Below, piece after piece: positions 1 through 6,883 of a stretch of 7,093 nt of DNA. Made by a program: the position numbers and the translations under genes. Origin of the DNA: Anaerolineae bacterium (GTDB lineage Bacteria > Chloroflexota > Anaerolineae > DUEN01). Under the pieces are notes generated by a model. The model did not search any database and was not told where the DNA came from. It saw only the letters and a program-made list of their open reading frames with translations. The stretch's first letter is position 1. Each line of letters starts with the position of its first letter. The DNA lies in assembly GCA_021159845.1 (NCBI GenBank), contig JAGHDS010000173.1, positions 1-7,093 on the forward strand. Reading direction: 5' to 3'.

Positions 1-2875
1 AGCCGTCCCCGGCCGGCTTCACCGTCTCCACAATCACATTGGGTGCATCCACAGAGAAGAGCGATTGCTCGCCCGCCGCGCCCGGGGCCGTCCGCACGGG
101 AACGTTGAGCTCATACGCCTCCCGCACGATTCCGCTCTCGGCGAAGCTGCCGTTCCAGGCGTAGAATGCGTAGGTGAACTCCTGCCGGCCCCTGTCGGCC
201 GTCATATCCGGCGCCAGCGCTGACTTCAGTAACGTCAAGTTGATGCTGTTCCCCGACACGTTCACGCCGTACTTGCAGTCGTTGAGCACGGCGAAGCCGC
301 GATTCTCCTCCGCCAGCGCCGTCCACTTATGATTCACCACCTCGAACCGGTCGGCGTCGAACGGCCGGGACCGGTGCGTCGGCCGCCGGATGTGTCCGAA
401 CTGGATCTCATGGATGGCCTCGTCGGCGTGGAAGTCCACCGGGAAGGCCACCTTGAGCAGCTTGTGACGCTCCTGCCAGTCGATGACGGTATGGAAGTCC
501 ACCCGTCGGCTGTCCCGCCGCAGGGTAACCTCCTGCGTCATCTGGGACTGATGCAACCTACGCGTGATCCGCAGCGTCGCCACCAGCGGCCCCGCCGTCA
601 CCACCTCGATCGAGGCGGGCTCGTCCAGCTCCACAGGCGTGCGCTCATACATGCTGTCGATGTCCCAGGCATCGAAGCGGCTGGGGACGTCCTTATACAT
701 CCGGAACTGATTGCAAACCCCGGCTGCCAGCTCCCGTTCGGCTTCCTTGTCAAGGATGCTGACGATCTCACCGCGATCATTGAACTCAACCCGCAACAGA
801 TCGTTCTCCAGCACCCGATCCGTGGCCGTCACACCGCCCTCAACAAGGCCCTCAGCACCCTCATCCACAAGTTGAAGCGTCGTCCAGCCACACGAGGGGA
901 CCTGAACCTCCACGACCACCTTGTCACCCACGGCCTGGACGGGCAGCGCCTCACCAGACGGGCCCACGGCCCCGCGAGATCCATCGGGCAGCGTCACCAG
1001 CGCCTTGCGCCCCCAGGACAGGGAATTGAAGATGGCCATAGCTTGCGCTTCCCTTGTGATCTGCGACGCGGCCGCGTTCGCCACGCGCTCCGCCGTCTCG
1101 ATCACCGAGCGATGGGCGGCTTCCGCCTCCTCGTACACCCGATGAATGGAGGACCCAGGTAGAATATCGTGGAACTGATTCAGGAGCACGGACCGCCACG
1201 CATCCTCGATCTCCTGAGTCGGGAATGCATACCCGGCCAACACCCGCGCGGCCACGCCCCACATCTCCGCTTCCCGCAAGGCCAGCTCGCTCTTGCGATT
1301 GCCCCGTTTGATGCGAGCCTGCGAGGTGTACGTTCCCCGGTGCGCCTGGAAGTACAGCTCGCCCACATAGCGAGCGTCAGGAATACCGCGCTTCTCCTGA
1401 TCCTTGAAGAACTCGATGGGGGAAGTGAGGCGCACGCGCGGCACGCCCTCCAGATCCCGCTCTCGTCGGATGAACTCCAGATGGTTCCGATCGGGGCCCC
1501 CGCCGCCATCCCCCCAGCCAAAGGGCATCAGACGGGTGGAGATACCATCCTTCTGCACCCGATCCTTCCAATGCTGAATGACGAGGTCCGGGACCGTGTG
1601 CGAGTTATAGTTCTTGTACAGATGCGCCAGCACCTCCGATCCGTCGATCCCCTCCCAGATGAAGGTGTTATAGGGGAACGGCTCGCCGCCATTGTAGTTC
1701 CAAAAGATCTTGGCCGAGGCGAAGTACTTGATGCCACAGCCGCGCATGATCTGGGGTAGGGCAGCTGAATAGCCGAAGACGTCCGGCATCCACAGGAGCT
1801 CGCTCTCCACGCCAAATTCCTCCCGGAAGAAGCGCTTGCCGTGCAGGAACTGGCGGATCAGGCTCTCACCGCTGGGGATATTCGTGTCCGCCTCGACCCA
1901 CATGCCGCCCTCGGGGATGATGTTCCCGGCCGCCACGGCTTGCTTCAGCCGCTCATACAAATCGGGATAGCGACGCTTCACCATCTGATAGAGATGAGGC
2001 TGGCTTTGGACGTACTTATAGTCCGGGTATTCCTGGAACAGAGCCAGCTGGTTGGCCAGCGTGCGCGCCTCCTTGCGTTCCGTCTCAGCCAGCGGCCACA
2101 ACCATGCCACGTCGAGATGAGCGTGACCACAGGCGAACATGATCGGCATGGTCGAGCCGTTGACGCACTCCAACAACGGCCTCAGCCGCTCGCGGGCCTC
2201 CCGAATCGTCGCCATCATCTCCTCACGGGGCAACTCGAAATCGACGATCAGGGTAAAATCCTTCAGCCCTTGATCGATCTCCGCAACACGCAGGGACTCG
2301 GGATCCAGGCTATTACGCAGACGGTAGAGTGTCTCCACATCGATCATGAGCTGGTAGACCTCCTCCTCCCAGATGCCGAAGGTGGTCTGCCCCACCGTCA
2401 CCTGGGTAGGTCCGGGCTCGGGAACCGTCTCCCGGTCAGGCGGCGTAGGCCCGGCATGGGAGACGCGCGGCCCGTGTCCCGCATACGACTCCACCAGGAT
2501 ATCGTATCGCGTTCCAGGCACCCCACTCGTGGTAAGCGTGACCTCAGTGTGCCACCGGTCCCGAGAGCCAACGGCCACGCCGTTCACGAAGACCAGGCCC
2601 TCGCCGCCCACATCTACCCGCAGGGCAATGCGCTTTCCCTCCGCTTCTTCCGGCAGCACCAGCCCGCCCTTGAACCAGCCATACTCCCACTTGGCGCCCC
2701 ACTTCGTGCCTGGCGGCATGGGTTGAAAGTCGCGCTGCAACGCCTCCTGGGGGGACAACTGCTCCAGCGTTGTGAAGCCGGCCATCTCCACAGTCCCTAA
2801 AGGCCGGTACACATGCTTCGGCAGCTCCTCCTTCCAGGCCTCGATCCGATGCGTCCATTCAGGTGTCAATGCCAT
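1..2875 (-). CDS. Alpha-mannosidase, glycoside hydrolase family 38 (3' end cut by window edge)
   Basis: I translated 958 codons from the ATG at 2875 to the window edge with no stop. GH38 enzymes are retaining, metal-dependent exo-hydrolases that remove terminal alpha-linked mannose. The metal-site motif HAHLDVAWLWP lies at residues 251-261, with H253 and D255 as expected zinc ligands. WMPDVFGYS at 362-370 carries D365, the expected nucleophile, and FHDILPGSS at 568-576 carries the zinc ligand H569. By family architecture, residues 1-240 are an N-terminal beta-rich part, about 245-510 the catalytic domain, about 515-600 the helical middle domain, and the rest the beta-sandwich domain. The last visible residues, around SVDAPNVIVETVK, are typical of the family's C-terminal region, so perhaps 60-90 residues are missing. 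There is no signal peptide, so it is probably cytoplasmic. The start is supported by GGAGGT six bases upstream. It is the third minus-strand gene, 181 bases after the sulfatase. Linkage specificity cannot be told. Confidence 0.95.
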   Translation of the reverse strand, partial: MALTPEWTHRIEAWKEELPKHVYRPLGTVEMAGFTTLEQLSPQEALQRDFQPMPPGTKWGAKWEYGWFKGGLVLPEEAEGKRIALRVDVGGEGLVFVNGVAVGSRDRWHTEVTLTTSGVPGTRYDILVESYAGHGPRVSHAGPTPPDRETVPEPGPTQVTVGQTTFGIWEEEVYQLMIDVETLYRLRNSLDPESLRVAEIDQGLKDFTLIVDFELPREEMMATIREARERLRPLLECVNGSTMPIMFACGHAHLDVAWLWPLAETERKEARTLANQLALFQEYPDYKYVQSQPHLYQMVKRRYPDLYERLKQAVAAGNIIPEGGMWVEADTNIPSGESLIRQFLHGKRFFREEFGVESELLWMPDVFGYSAALPQIMRGCGIKYFASAKIFWNYNGGEPFPYNTFIWEGIDGSEVLAHLYKNYNSHTVPDLVIQHWKDRVQKDGISTRLMPFGWGDGGGGPDRNHLEFIRRERDLEGVPRVRLTSPIEFFKDQEKRGIPDARYVGELYFQAHRGTYTSQARIKRGNRKSELALREAEMWGVAARVLAGYAFPTQEIEDAWRSVLLNQFHDILPGSSIHRVYEEAEAAHRSVIETAERVANAAASQITREAQAMAIFNSLSWGRKALVTLPDGSRGAVGPSGEALPVQAVGDKVVVEVQVPSCGWTTLQLVDEGAEGLVEGGVTATDRVLENDLLRVEFNDRGEIVSILDKEAERELAAGVCNQFRMYKDVPSRFDAWDIDSMYERTPVELDEPASIEVVTAGPLVATLRITRRLHQSQMTQEVTLRRDSRRVDFHTVIDWQERHKLLKVAFPVDFHADEAIHEIQFGHIRRPTHRSRPFDADRFEVVNHKWTALAEENRGFAVLNDCKYGVNVSGNSINLTLLKSALAPDMTADRGRQEFTYAFYAWNGSFAESGIVREAYELNVPVRTAPGAAGEQSLFSVDAPNVIVETVKPAGDG

Positions 2876-2881
2876 CAGAGG

Positions 2882-2887
2882 ACCTCC
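2882..2887 (-). promoter_or_regulatory. Ribosome binding site of the alpha-mannosidase
   Basis: On the minus strand this reads GGAGGT, followed by six bases and the ATG at 2875. It fixes the mannosidase start and shows that the gene is translated from its own site rather than by overlap with the sulfatase. Confidence 0.8.
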
Positions 2888-2913
2888 ATGGATAATAAGT
2901 TTTGCGTTTTACG

Positions 2914-3079
2914 TTACGCTATGATTCTAGCTTCTTCAGGGAGTTCTACCCTGTCGTGCCAGCCAGCGCTCAAACTCGTCCTTCCCTTCGAATCCAGACA
3001 TCACAGCAACCCAGTCTGCATCGGCAAAAATCAGCAGAGACGAGGCAACCTCGTTCCTATCTGCCCTTAGCCCCTCCAT
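2914..3079 (-). pseudogene. Coding-like remnant with probable one-base frameshift (unrecognised small protein)
   Basis: In the gap between sulfatase and mannosidase, the minus strand reads like protein: from an ATG at 3079, inside the sulfatase 3' end, it gives 47 residues including ADADWVAVMSGF and GKDEFERWLARQGRTP, ending at TGA (2936-2938). Just before that stop is a CCC run (2939-2941). Removing one C would let the frame continue as GRTPEEARIIA to a TAA at 2914-2916, a smooth and natural-looking C-terminus. It could be a small gene broken by a frameshift, a sequencing error in a short homopolymer, or chance. The ATG at 3079 has no clear Shine-Dalgarno, and the real start may be elsewhere. 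I do not recognise the family, and no function is proposed. Confidence 0.25.
3040..3054 (-). other. Short hairpin just after the sulfatase stop
   Basis: ACGAGG and CCTCGT form a perfect 6-bp stem around a three-base loop, starting three bases after the sulfatase stop codon. On the minus strand a run of five T follows about ten bases later, so it is not a classical intrinsic terminator. At most it might attenuate transcription or protect the 3' end of the sulfatase message. It also lies inside the coding-like remnant, so it may be coincidental. Confidence 0.25.
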
Positions 3080-4571
3080 AGAAAAACCGCTTATTGAGCA
3101 AAGGCTTGCCATCCTCGTCGATATACCACCAGTCGTCGGCGAAGGCCCTACGCCCCTGCCCCAGAGTGCCGGCCAGGTCGATCTGTCCCTTCCCTGTGAC
3201 AGGCTCCTTGGCACCATCGATGCGGGGATCGACATATCGCAGGAACCAACTCTCCAACTCAGCCTCCAGCTCCTCAACGCGGGCTTGATAACCCGGATCG
3301 TCGATTAGATTATGCTCCTCATCCGGATCGTTGGCCAGGTCATACAGCTCGTGAGGGCCATATGGGTAGCGATGAACGTACTTCCACTCGCGCGTGCGGA
3401 TCATGCGCACCGGGCCGTATTCATCGAAGACGACCACATGCTCCCGTTCATCGATGGATTCACCTCTAAGCAACGGAGCAAAGCTGCGCCCTGGTAGCTG
3501 GTCGGCCTCCGGATTCTCCATTCCCAGATAGTCGAGAAGCGTGGGCATGATGTCATAGTGACTCAGCAGGTGATCATCGACCACGCCCTGGGGCACGTGG
3601 CCTGGCCACGAGATGAGCATCGGCACCTTAACGGATGTATCATACATGTTCTGCGGGAACGTGCCATTCCCCTTGCCCCAGATCCCGTGATGCCCCATGT
3701 TCATGCCATTATCACTGGTGAAGATGACCAACGTGTTCTCTAAGGCGCCTATCTCTTCCAGCTTGTCCAAGAGTTGCCCTACGCCTCGATCCAACCCGGT
3801 GATGGCCGCGAAATAGCCGCTGAGCAACTCGTGCCGACGGGCCCCACGCCCGCGCGGCGCGCTGTTGATCTGCCAGGGATGCCCGCCCGGCACGACCGGG
3901 CACGAATCAAACGCACAGTCCTTGTACAATGACACCAGCTCCTCGGGATGCTCGCCCCGATCCCAGGGCGAATGCGGCGCCGTGTAGTGAACGCTGAGAT
4001 AGAACGGGGCATCATTATCCGCCTGCATCTCGAGGAACTTCAGCCCTCCCTCTGTGATCACATCGGTGAGGTACCGCGGGTCTTGTTCGACTTTTCCATC
4101 ACGGATGATGTAAGCATTGTGATAATGCCCGCCGCCCCAAGGGAAGAGATGCCAATAGGAAAAGCCCTTCTGTGGATGGATGCTATCGCCTAAATGCCAC
4201 TTGCCGCTGATGCCGCATACATACCCGTGCTCAGCCAGTATCTCCGTGTAAGCCCGCAGCCCCTTCAGGTACTCGATGGCCCGATCGTCATCCCAACCCG
4301 CGCCCGGGCCCAATGCCTTCATGCTCCCCTTACGGATCCAGTCATGGACGCCGTGCTGTGAGGGAATACGCCCGGTCAGGATGTAAGCCCGCGCCGGAGA
4401 GCAGACCGGCGACGCACAGAAGAAGTTCTCAAACCGGATCCCCTCGTCAGCCAGGCGATCCAAGTTCGGCGTGATGACCTCCTCGTTGCCAGCACAGTGC
4501 ATCGCCCAATAGCCCTGATCATCGGTTAGGACGAAGAGGATATTCGGCCTTCGCGGATCTTTACTCGGCAT
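3057..4571 (-). CDS. Type I (formylglycine-dependent) sulfatase
   Basis: This 504-residue protein belongs to the sulfatase/alkaline phosphatase superfamily and should hydrolyse a sulfate ester or sulfamate. It opens with PNILFVLTDDQG, where D16 and D17 are expected calcium ligands. The signature CSPAR at 57-61 has C57 as the residue converted to formylglycine, followed by the usual TGR at 66-68. GKWHLGD at 123-129 supplies K124 and H126, APHSPW supplies H200, and TSDNG supplies D287 and N288; K300 follows in WGKGN. The C-terminal part has the usual Y-D-L-x-x-D-P-x-E-x-x-N-L pattern. No signal peptide is visible, so a cytoplasmic location is inferred. The start is fixed by AGGAGG five bases upstream. 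It lies 67 bases after the oxidoreductase and upstream of the alpha-mannosidase, which suggests a glycan substrate. A Cys-type sulfatase needs a maturase (FGE or anSME), and none is present here. The exact substrate is not readable. Confidence 0.95.
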   Translation of the reverse strand: MPSKDPRRPNILFVLTDDQGYWAMHCAGNEEVITPNLDRLADEGIRFENFFCASPVCSPARAYILTGRIPSQHGVHDWIRKGSMKALGPGAGWDDDRAIEYLKGLRAYTEILAEHGYVCGISGKWHLGDSIHPQKGFSYWHLFPWGGGHYHNAYIIRDGKVEQDPRYLTDVITEGGLKFLEMQADNDAPFYLSVHYTAPHSPWDRGEHPEELVSLYKDCAFDSCPVVPGGHPWQINSAPRGRGARRHELLSGYFAAITGLDRGVGQLLDKLEEIGALENTLVIFTSDNGMNMGHHGIWGKGNGTFPQNMYDTSVKVPMLISWPGHVPQGVVDDHLLSHYDIMPTLLDYLGMENPEADQLPGRSFAPLLRGESIDEREHVVVFDEYGPVRMIRTREWKYVHRYPYGPHELYDLANDPDEEHNLIDDPGYQARVEELEAELESWFLRYVDPRIDGAKEPVTGKGQIDLAGTLGQGRRAFADDWWYIDEDGKPLLNKRFFYGGAKGR

Positions 4572-4575
4572 GATA

Positions 4576-4582
4576 ACCTCCT
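4576..4582 (-). promoter_or_regulatory. Ribosome binding site of the sulfatase
   Basis: The minus strand reads AGGAGGT, with the AGGAGG core five bases from the ATG at 4571. This near-perfect Shine-Dalgarno supports that start. The surrounding 67-base gap (4572-4638) shows no clear promoter or terminator, consistent with cotranscription from the oxidoreductase. Confidence 0.8.
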
Positions 4583-4638
4583 ACGATATTCGATTGAGGA
4601 CAAAAGACGGACGACAGAGAATACCGGAATCGATATCC

Positions 4639-6144
4639 TTACTCCTCCCTGGGAATGGTGGTCGCGAAGCGCCGTCCGTCCCGATGGCAGATCAGTTGCA
4701 CCACGTCCCGGCCGGAGCGGATTGCGGTGGGCACGCCGCCGCCTGGTTCCACCCACTGCCCGGCCATATAGAAGTTCTCCAAACCGGGCAATGTTTTGGG
4801 CACGTACGTTTGGAACATCCGCGGCGTCATCAACCAGCCTTCGTACGCCCCCCGATAATTGCGCGTATAACGCCAAAACGTATACGGCGTGGCGATGTCA
4901 GTCACTTCCACTTGCGCCGAGATGCCCGGGTATCGCCCTTCAAGCCAGGCGAGAATTTCCTCAGTCACACGCCGCTTCTCCGCCCAATATCGCTTCCGGT
5001 CCCGACGCACCGCATTCCACCAATCGAAGTCAGTTTCAACAAGCACCTGGAGAACCGTCTTGCCCGGCGGAGCAAGAAAGGCATCGTAGTTGAAGATGCG
5101 CAGCTCAAAGGTGTCCACATCCCTCTCCGCGATGCGCAGGGGCTGTCCCGCATGGATCGCGTTGACAGACGGCTCGTCCGGGAACACGCGTCCTACCCCG
5201 AAGCTGGCAAGGATCAAAGGGCGAAAGAGCGGCCAACGTTCATAACGCTCACGGATTGGATCGTCAACGTATCGCCCATCCAGCATCTCAAAGATCGTGC
5301 TGTAGCCATCCGCGGCCGAGATCACGATATCCGCTCGGTGCTCAGAGCCATCGGCCAGCCGCACGCCGACCGCCCGGTCATCCTCCACCAGGATCTTCTC
5401 CACACTGGCTCCATAGATGACCTCCCCGCCCAGGGACTGATAGCGTCGAGCGATCGCCTCCGAGAAACGCAGTGAGCCGCCCTCGACCACGGCCAACTCA
5501 CCCTCCGCCAACTGGCCGAGGATCATGAGGAGAAACGAGAAAGGCATCTCGGGGAGGAACAGATGCGAGATCGCCCATCGCAGGAAGGGGTGCTGAAAAC
5601 GCTCTGTGAACTCCGCCACGGAGACGTTGTTGTACCGCATGAAGTACCGAAGCGCTTTCCGGACCGACCACATCTGCCGTAGAGTATCCAGCCGCCCGCG
5701 CAACTCGGGCGGCTTGCTCACCTCGATCTTGACGCCTCGCATAGCATGGGCGCCATCGATCAATTCGTCGATCACGCGGCCGTCTTGCGGTGAGATCGCC
5801 TTCAGGTCACGAGCGAGGCGGTCGAGGTCCGGGGTGAACTCAACGCTGAGGCCTGATGATTCATCCAACGCCCGGGTAAAGGACTCCAGCGGCAGCAATC
5901 GGTTCCCCGCGAGCGCCCCGACCTCTTGATAAAGGCGGTAAAACGGCTGACCCGGCTTACATCCCATTAACCAATGAATACACCCGTCAAAGACATACCC
6001 CCTGCGCTCCCAAGCCGTGCACACGCCCCCCGGCTGCACGTACTGCTCAAAGATACGCGTTTGATACCCGTTCATCTGGGCATAGCAGCCCGCGGAGAGG
6101 CCGGCCAACCCAGCGCCAACAATGATCATCGACCGACCAGACAT
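4639..6144 (-). CDS. FAD-dependent oxidoreductase, phytoene desaturase / carotenoid isomerase-like
   Basis: This 501-residue flavoprotein opens with a dinucleotide-binding fold: MIIVGAGLAGLSAG, with GAGLAG at residues 10-15, and E33 at the end of the second strand to bind the ADP ribose. GGVCTAWERRGYVFDGCIHW at 39-58 is the usual following segment of the CrtI/CrtISO/retinol-saturase group. A middle motif of the type EGGSLRFSEAI...GGEVIYGASVEKI precedes the C-terminal FAD motif PGGGVPTAIRSG (467-478). These enzymes desaturate, saturate or isomerise polyenes, but the family is broad and the substrate here is unknown, with no carotenoid genes nearby. The frame is open to a GTG at 6183, but I choose the ATG at 6144 because a G-rich Shine-Dalgarno stands just before it and the Rossmann strand begins five residues later, as usual. 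It is probably the first gene of the minus-strand unit. Confidence 0.9.
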   Translation of the reverse strand: MSGRSMIIVGAGLAGLSAGCYAQMNGYQTRIFEQYVQPGGVCTAWERRGYVFDGCIHWLMGCKPGQPFYRLYQEVGALAGNRLLPLESFTRALDESSGLSVEFTPDLDRLARDLKAISPQDGRVIDELIDGAHAMRGVKIEVSKPPELRGRLDTLRQMWSVRKALRYFMRYNNVSVAEFTERFQHPFLRWAISHLFLPEMPFSFLLMILGQLAEGELAVVEGGSLRFSEAIARRYQSLGGEVIYGASVEKILVEDDRAVGVRLADGSEHRADIVISAADGYSTIFEMLDGRYVDDPIRERYERWPLFRPLILASFGVGRVFPDEPSVNAIHAGQPLRIAERDVDTFELRIFNYDAFLAPPGKTVLQVLVETDFDWWNAVRRDRKRYWAEKRRVTEEILAWLEGRYPGISAQVEVTDIATPYTFWRYTRNYRGAYEGWLMTPRMFQTYVPKTLPGLENFYMAGQWVEPGGGVPTAIRSGRDVVQLICHRDGRRFATTIPREE

Positions 6145-6147
6145 GAG

Positions 6148-6156
6148 CACCCCCCT
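6148..6156 (-). promoter_or_regulatory. Ribosome binding site deciding the oxidoreductase start
   Basis: The minus strand reads AGGGGGGTG, with the G run five bases from the ATG at 6144. It favours this start over the in-frame GTG at 6183, which has no comparable site and would add 13 residues unlike the family's N-terminus. Confidence 0.6.
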
Positions 6157-6201
6157 GCAGCTTAAGGCCGATACCCACCGCACGCCGTACTCTTACACGC
6201 T

Positions 6202-6217
6202 GGGGGCCATTCCCCCC
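6202..6217 (-). other. G/C hairpin in the oxidoreductase leader
   Basis: On the minus strand a run of six G, then AATGG, then five C can form a five-pair G/C stem with a five-base loop. A second run of five G lies just upstream (6219-6223), so the G runs could compete for the C run or stack with one another. The element lies about 60 bases before the ATG at 6144, within the expected 5' leader. There is no T run, so it is not an intrinsic terminator. Confidence 0.35.
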
Positions 6218-6257
6218 ACCCCCACTCCACACACCAACACATCTATGAACCGCCGGA

Positions 6258-6286
6258 AGCTTACCTAAAATGAGAGGTTTCGTCAA
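6258..6286 (-). promoter_or_regulatory. Possible sigma70-type promoter for the oxidoreductase
   Basis: The minus strand shows TTGACG (6286-6281; five of six bases of TTGACA), a 17-base spacer, then TAAGCT (6263-6258). The -10 is weak: it keeps only the TA and final T of TATAAT. Transcription from here would give a leader of about 105 bases carrying the G/C hairpin and the ribosome binding site. Confidence 0.3.
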
Positions 6287-6337
6287 CTCATCCTGAAAGG
6301 CCCTCCAGACGAAGCAACGCACGGATACGAATCCTAG

Positions 6338-6354
6338 GGAATTTCGAAACTTCC
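6338..6354. repeat. Near-palindrome, candidate operator
   Basis: GGAATTTCGAAACTTCC has a perfect 8-bp core TTTCGAAA flanked by GGAA on the left and TTCC on the right, with one extra C on the right arm. It sits between the two divergent units, upstream of both candidate promoters, as expected of a site for a dimeric regulator. No regulator gene is present in the window. Confidence 0.3.
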
Positions 6355-6390
6355 TCGCGAAATCTGACAAATTCAGTGGATTTTCCCTCG

Positions 6391-6423
6391 TCTCCTGATA
6401 ATCTCCTGATAGTCCCCTGCTAT
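6391..6423 (+). repeat. Three tandem 11-bp direct repeats upstream of the GYD gene
   Basis: The three units are TCTCCTGATAA, TCTCCTGATAG and TCCCCTGCTAT. Units one and two match at 10 of 11 positions, and units two and three at 8 of 11. The 11-bp period puts each copy on the same face of the helix. The array occupies the place where a -35 box would lie for the TATACT element and overlaps its first bases, which suggests a binding site for a regulator of the GYD gene. Confidence 0.55.
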
Positions 6424-6426
6424 ACT
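6421..6426 (+). promoter_or_regulatory. Possible -10 box of the GYD gene
   Basis: TATACT matches five of six positions of TATAAT and lies 47 bases before the ATG at 6474, giving a leader of about 40 bases. No good -35 box lies at the right spacing, and the direct repeats occupy that position, so an activator may be needed. GATAAT at 6397-6402 is an alternative -10. Confidence 0.35.
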
Positions 6427-6473
6427 CAAATCGAGCGGCGCACCGGCCGCAAAGTGCGAAGGGGGTTGAGATT

Positions 6474-6767
6474 ATGCCCAGATATGTCGTACTCGCGAAC
6501 CTGACGGAACAGGGGATCAAGAACATCAAGGAGGCACCAGCCGGGATCGAAGCGGTTGCCGAAGCGCTGGAATCCGCGGGCGGCAAGCTAATCGATTTCT
6601 ACGTGGTCATGGGGGACTATGACTATGTGGTTATCGCAGAAGTGCCTAGCGATGAGGTCGCCCTGGTGCAGCTGTTCAGCGTCAGCATGGTAGGCGACGT
6701 CCGGACCACCACGCTGAGGGCCTTCACGCGTGAGGAGTTCGCCAAAGTGATCCAGGAACTACCATAG
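6474..6767 (+). CDS. GYD-domain protein
   Basis: This 97-residue protein fits the GYD family (Pfam PF08734) along its whole length. It starts with YVVLANLTEQGIKNIKEAP, has the family motif as GDYDYVVIAEVPSD at residues 47-60 (here G-D-Y-D, with Y49 and D50), and ends with the usual VRTTTLRAFTREEF. Members are about 95-105 residues and are thought to adopt a ferredoxin-like alpha/beta fold similar to dimeric alpha-beta barrel proteins. Their biochemical role is not established. It has no signal peptide or membrane segment, so it is cytoplasmic. The start is preceded by AAGGGGG (6459-6465), eight bases from the ATG. The gene stands alone behind the direct repeats and TATACT box, 116 bases before the kinase-like gene on the same strand. 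Whether the two are cotranscribed is unclear, as I see no terminator between them. Confidence 0.9.
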   Translation: MPRYVVLANLTEQGIKNIKEAPAGIEAVAEALESAGGKLIDFYVVMGDYDYVVIAEVPSDEVALVQLFSVSMVGDVRTTTLRAFTREEFAKVIQELP

Positions 6768-6804
6768 CTCATGTTGTGAGAGTGGACGATGGAATGGAAG
6801 AGAG

Positions 6805-6838
6805 CCGGTGCGCCTATCCTCCAGGCAACCAACACCGG
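6805..6838 (+). other. Possible structured leader of the kinase-like gene
   Basis: Two nested stems can form. CCGGTG (6805-6810) pairs with CACCGG (6833-6838), and inside it GCCT (6812-6815) pairs with AGGC (6823-6826), closing the loop ATCCTCC. The CCTCC of that loop (6818-6822) is complementary to GGAGG (6872-6876), the ribosome binding site of the next gene, so a long-range contact could mask translation. A further small stem, CTGC (6854-6857) with GCAG (6864-6867), lies between. I do not recognise a known riboswitch class. Confidence 0.3.
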
Positions 6839-6871
6839 GCGCCAATAGAAATACTGCGCACTAGCAGATAC

Positions 6872-6877
6872 GGAGGT
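6872..6877 (+). promoter_or_regulatory. Ribosome binding site of the kinase-like gene
   Basis: GGAGGT is followed by six bases and then the ATG at 6884. It is a strong site that decides the start of a reading frame open to the window edge. Confidence 0.75.
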
Positions 6878-6883
6878 AAACCC

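Larger units (their letters stand above)
6145..6473. other. Divergent intergenic region of 329 bases
   Basis: This separates the minus-strand oxidoreductase from the plus-strand GYD gene. No reading frame here looks real. It holds the oxidoreductase leader with a G/C hairpin (6202-6217), a possible minus-strand promoter (6258-6286), a near-palindrome (6338-6354), an AT-richer stretch (about 6340-6430) with three 11-bp tandem repeats, and a TATACT box facing the GYD gene. Both transcription units probably start here. Confidence 0.6.

Noticed and set aside
329..1162. Plus-strand open frame of 277 codons, with similar ones at 1169-1759 and 1841-2800
   Set aside because: They lie opposite the GH38 gene, which has clear catalytic motifs throughout. 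Their translations are rich in R, H, P and L without family motifs, as expected for antisense frames in GC-rich DNA.
2924..2929. TAGAAT on the minus strand as a -10 box for the mannosidase
   Set aside because: It matches five of six bases, but there is no acceptable -35 at 16-18 bases, so an internal promoter is not supported.
4570..5475. Plus-strand open frame of 301 codons opposite the oxidoreductase
   Set aside because: It is antisense to a gene with intact FAD-binding motifs and has no recognisable domain or convincing ribosome binding site.
6145..6183. GTG start at 6183 for the oxidoreductase
   Set aside because: The extra 13 residues do not resemble the family's N-terminus, and the better ribosome binding site serves the ATG at 6144.
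6047..6586. Minus-strand open frame of 179 codons spanning the divergent region
   Set aside because: It overlaps both the GYD gene and the oxidoreductase N-terminus, which are well supported, and its translation has low-complexity stretches and no motif.
6770..6783. CTCATGTTGTGAG as a terminator after the GYD gene
   Set aside because: The stem is only four pairs and no T run follows.
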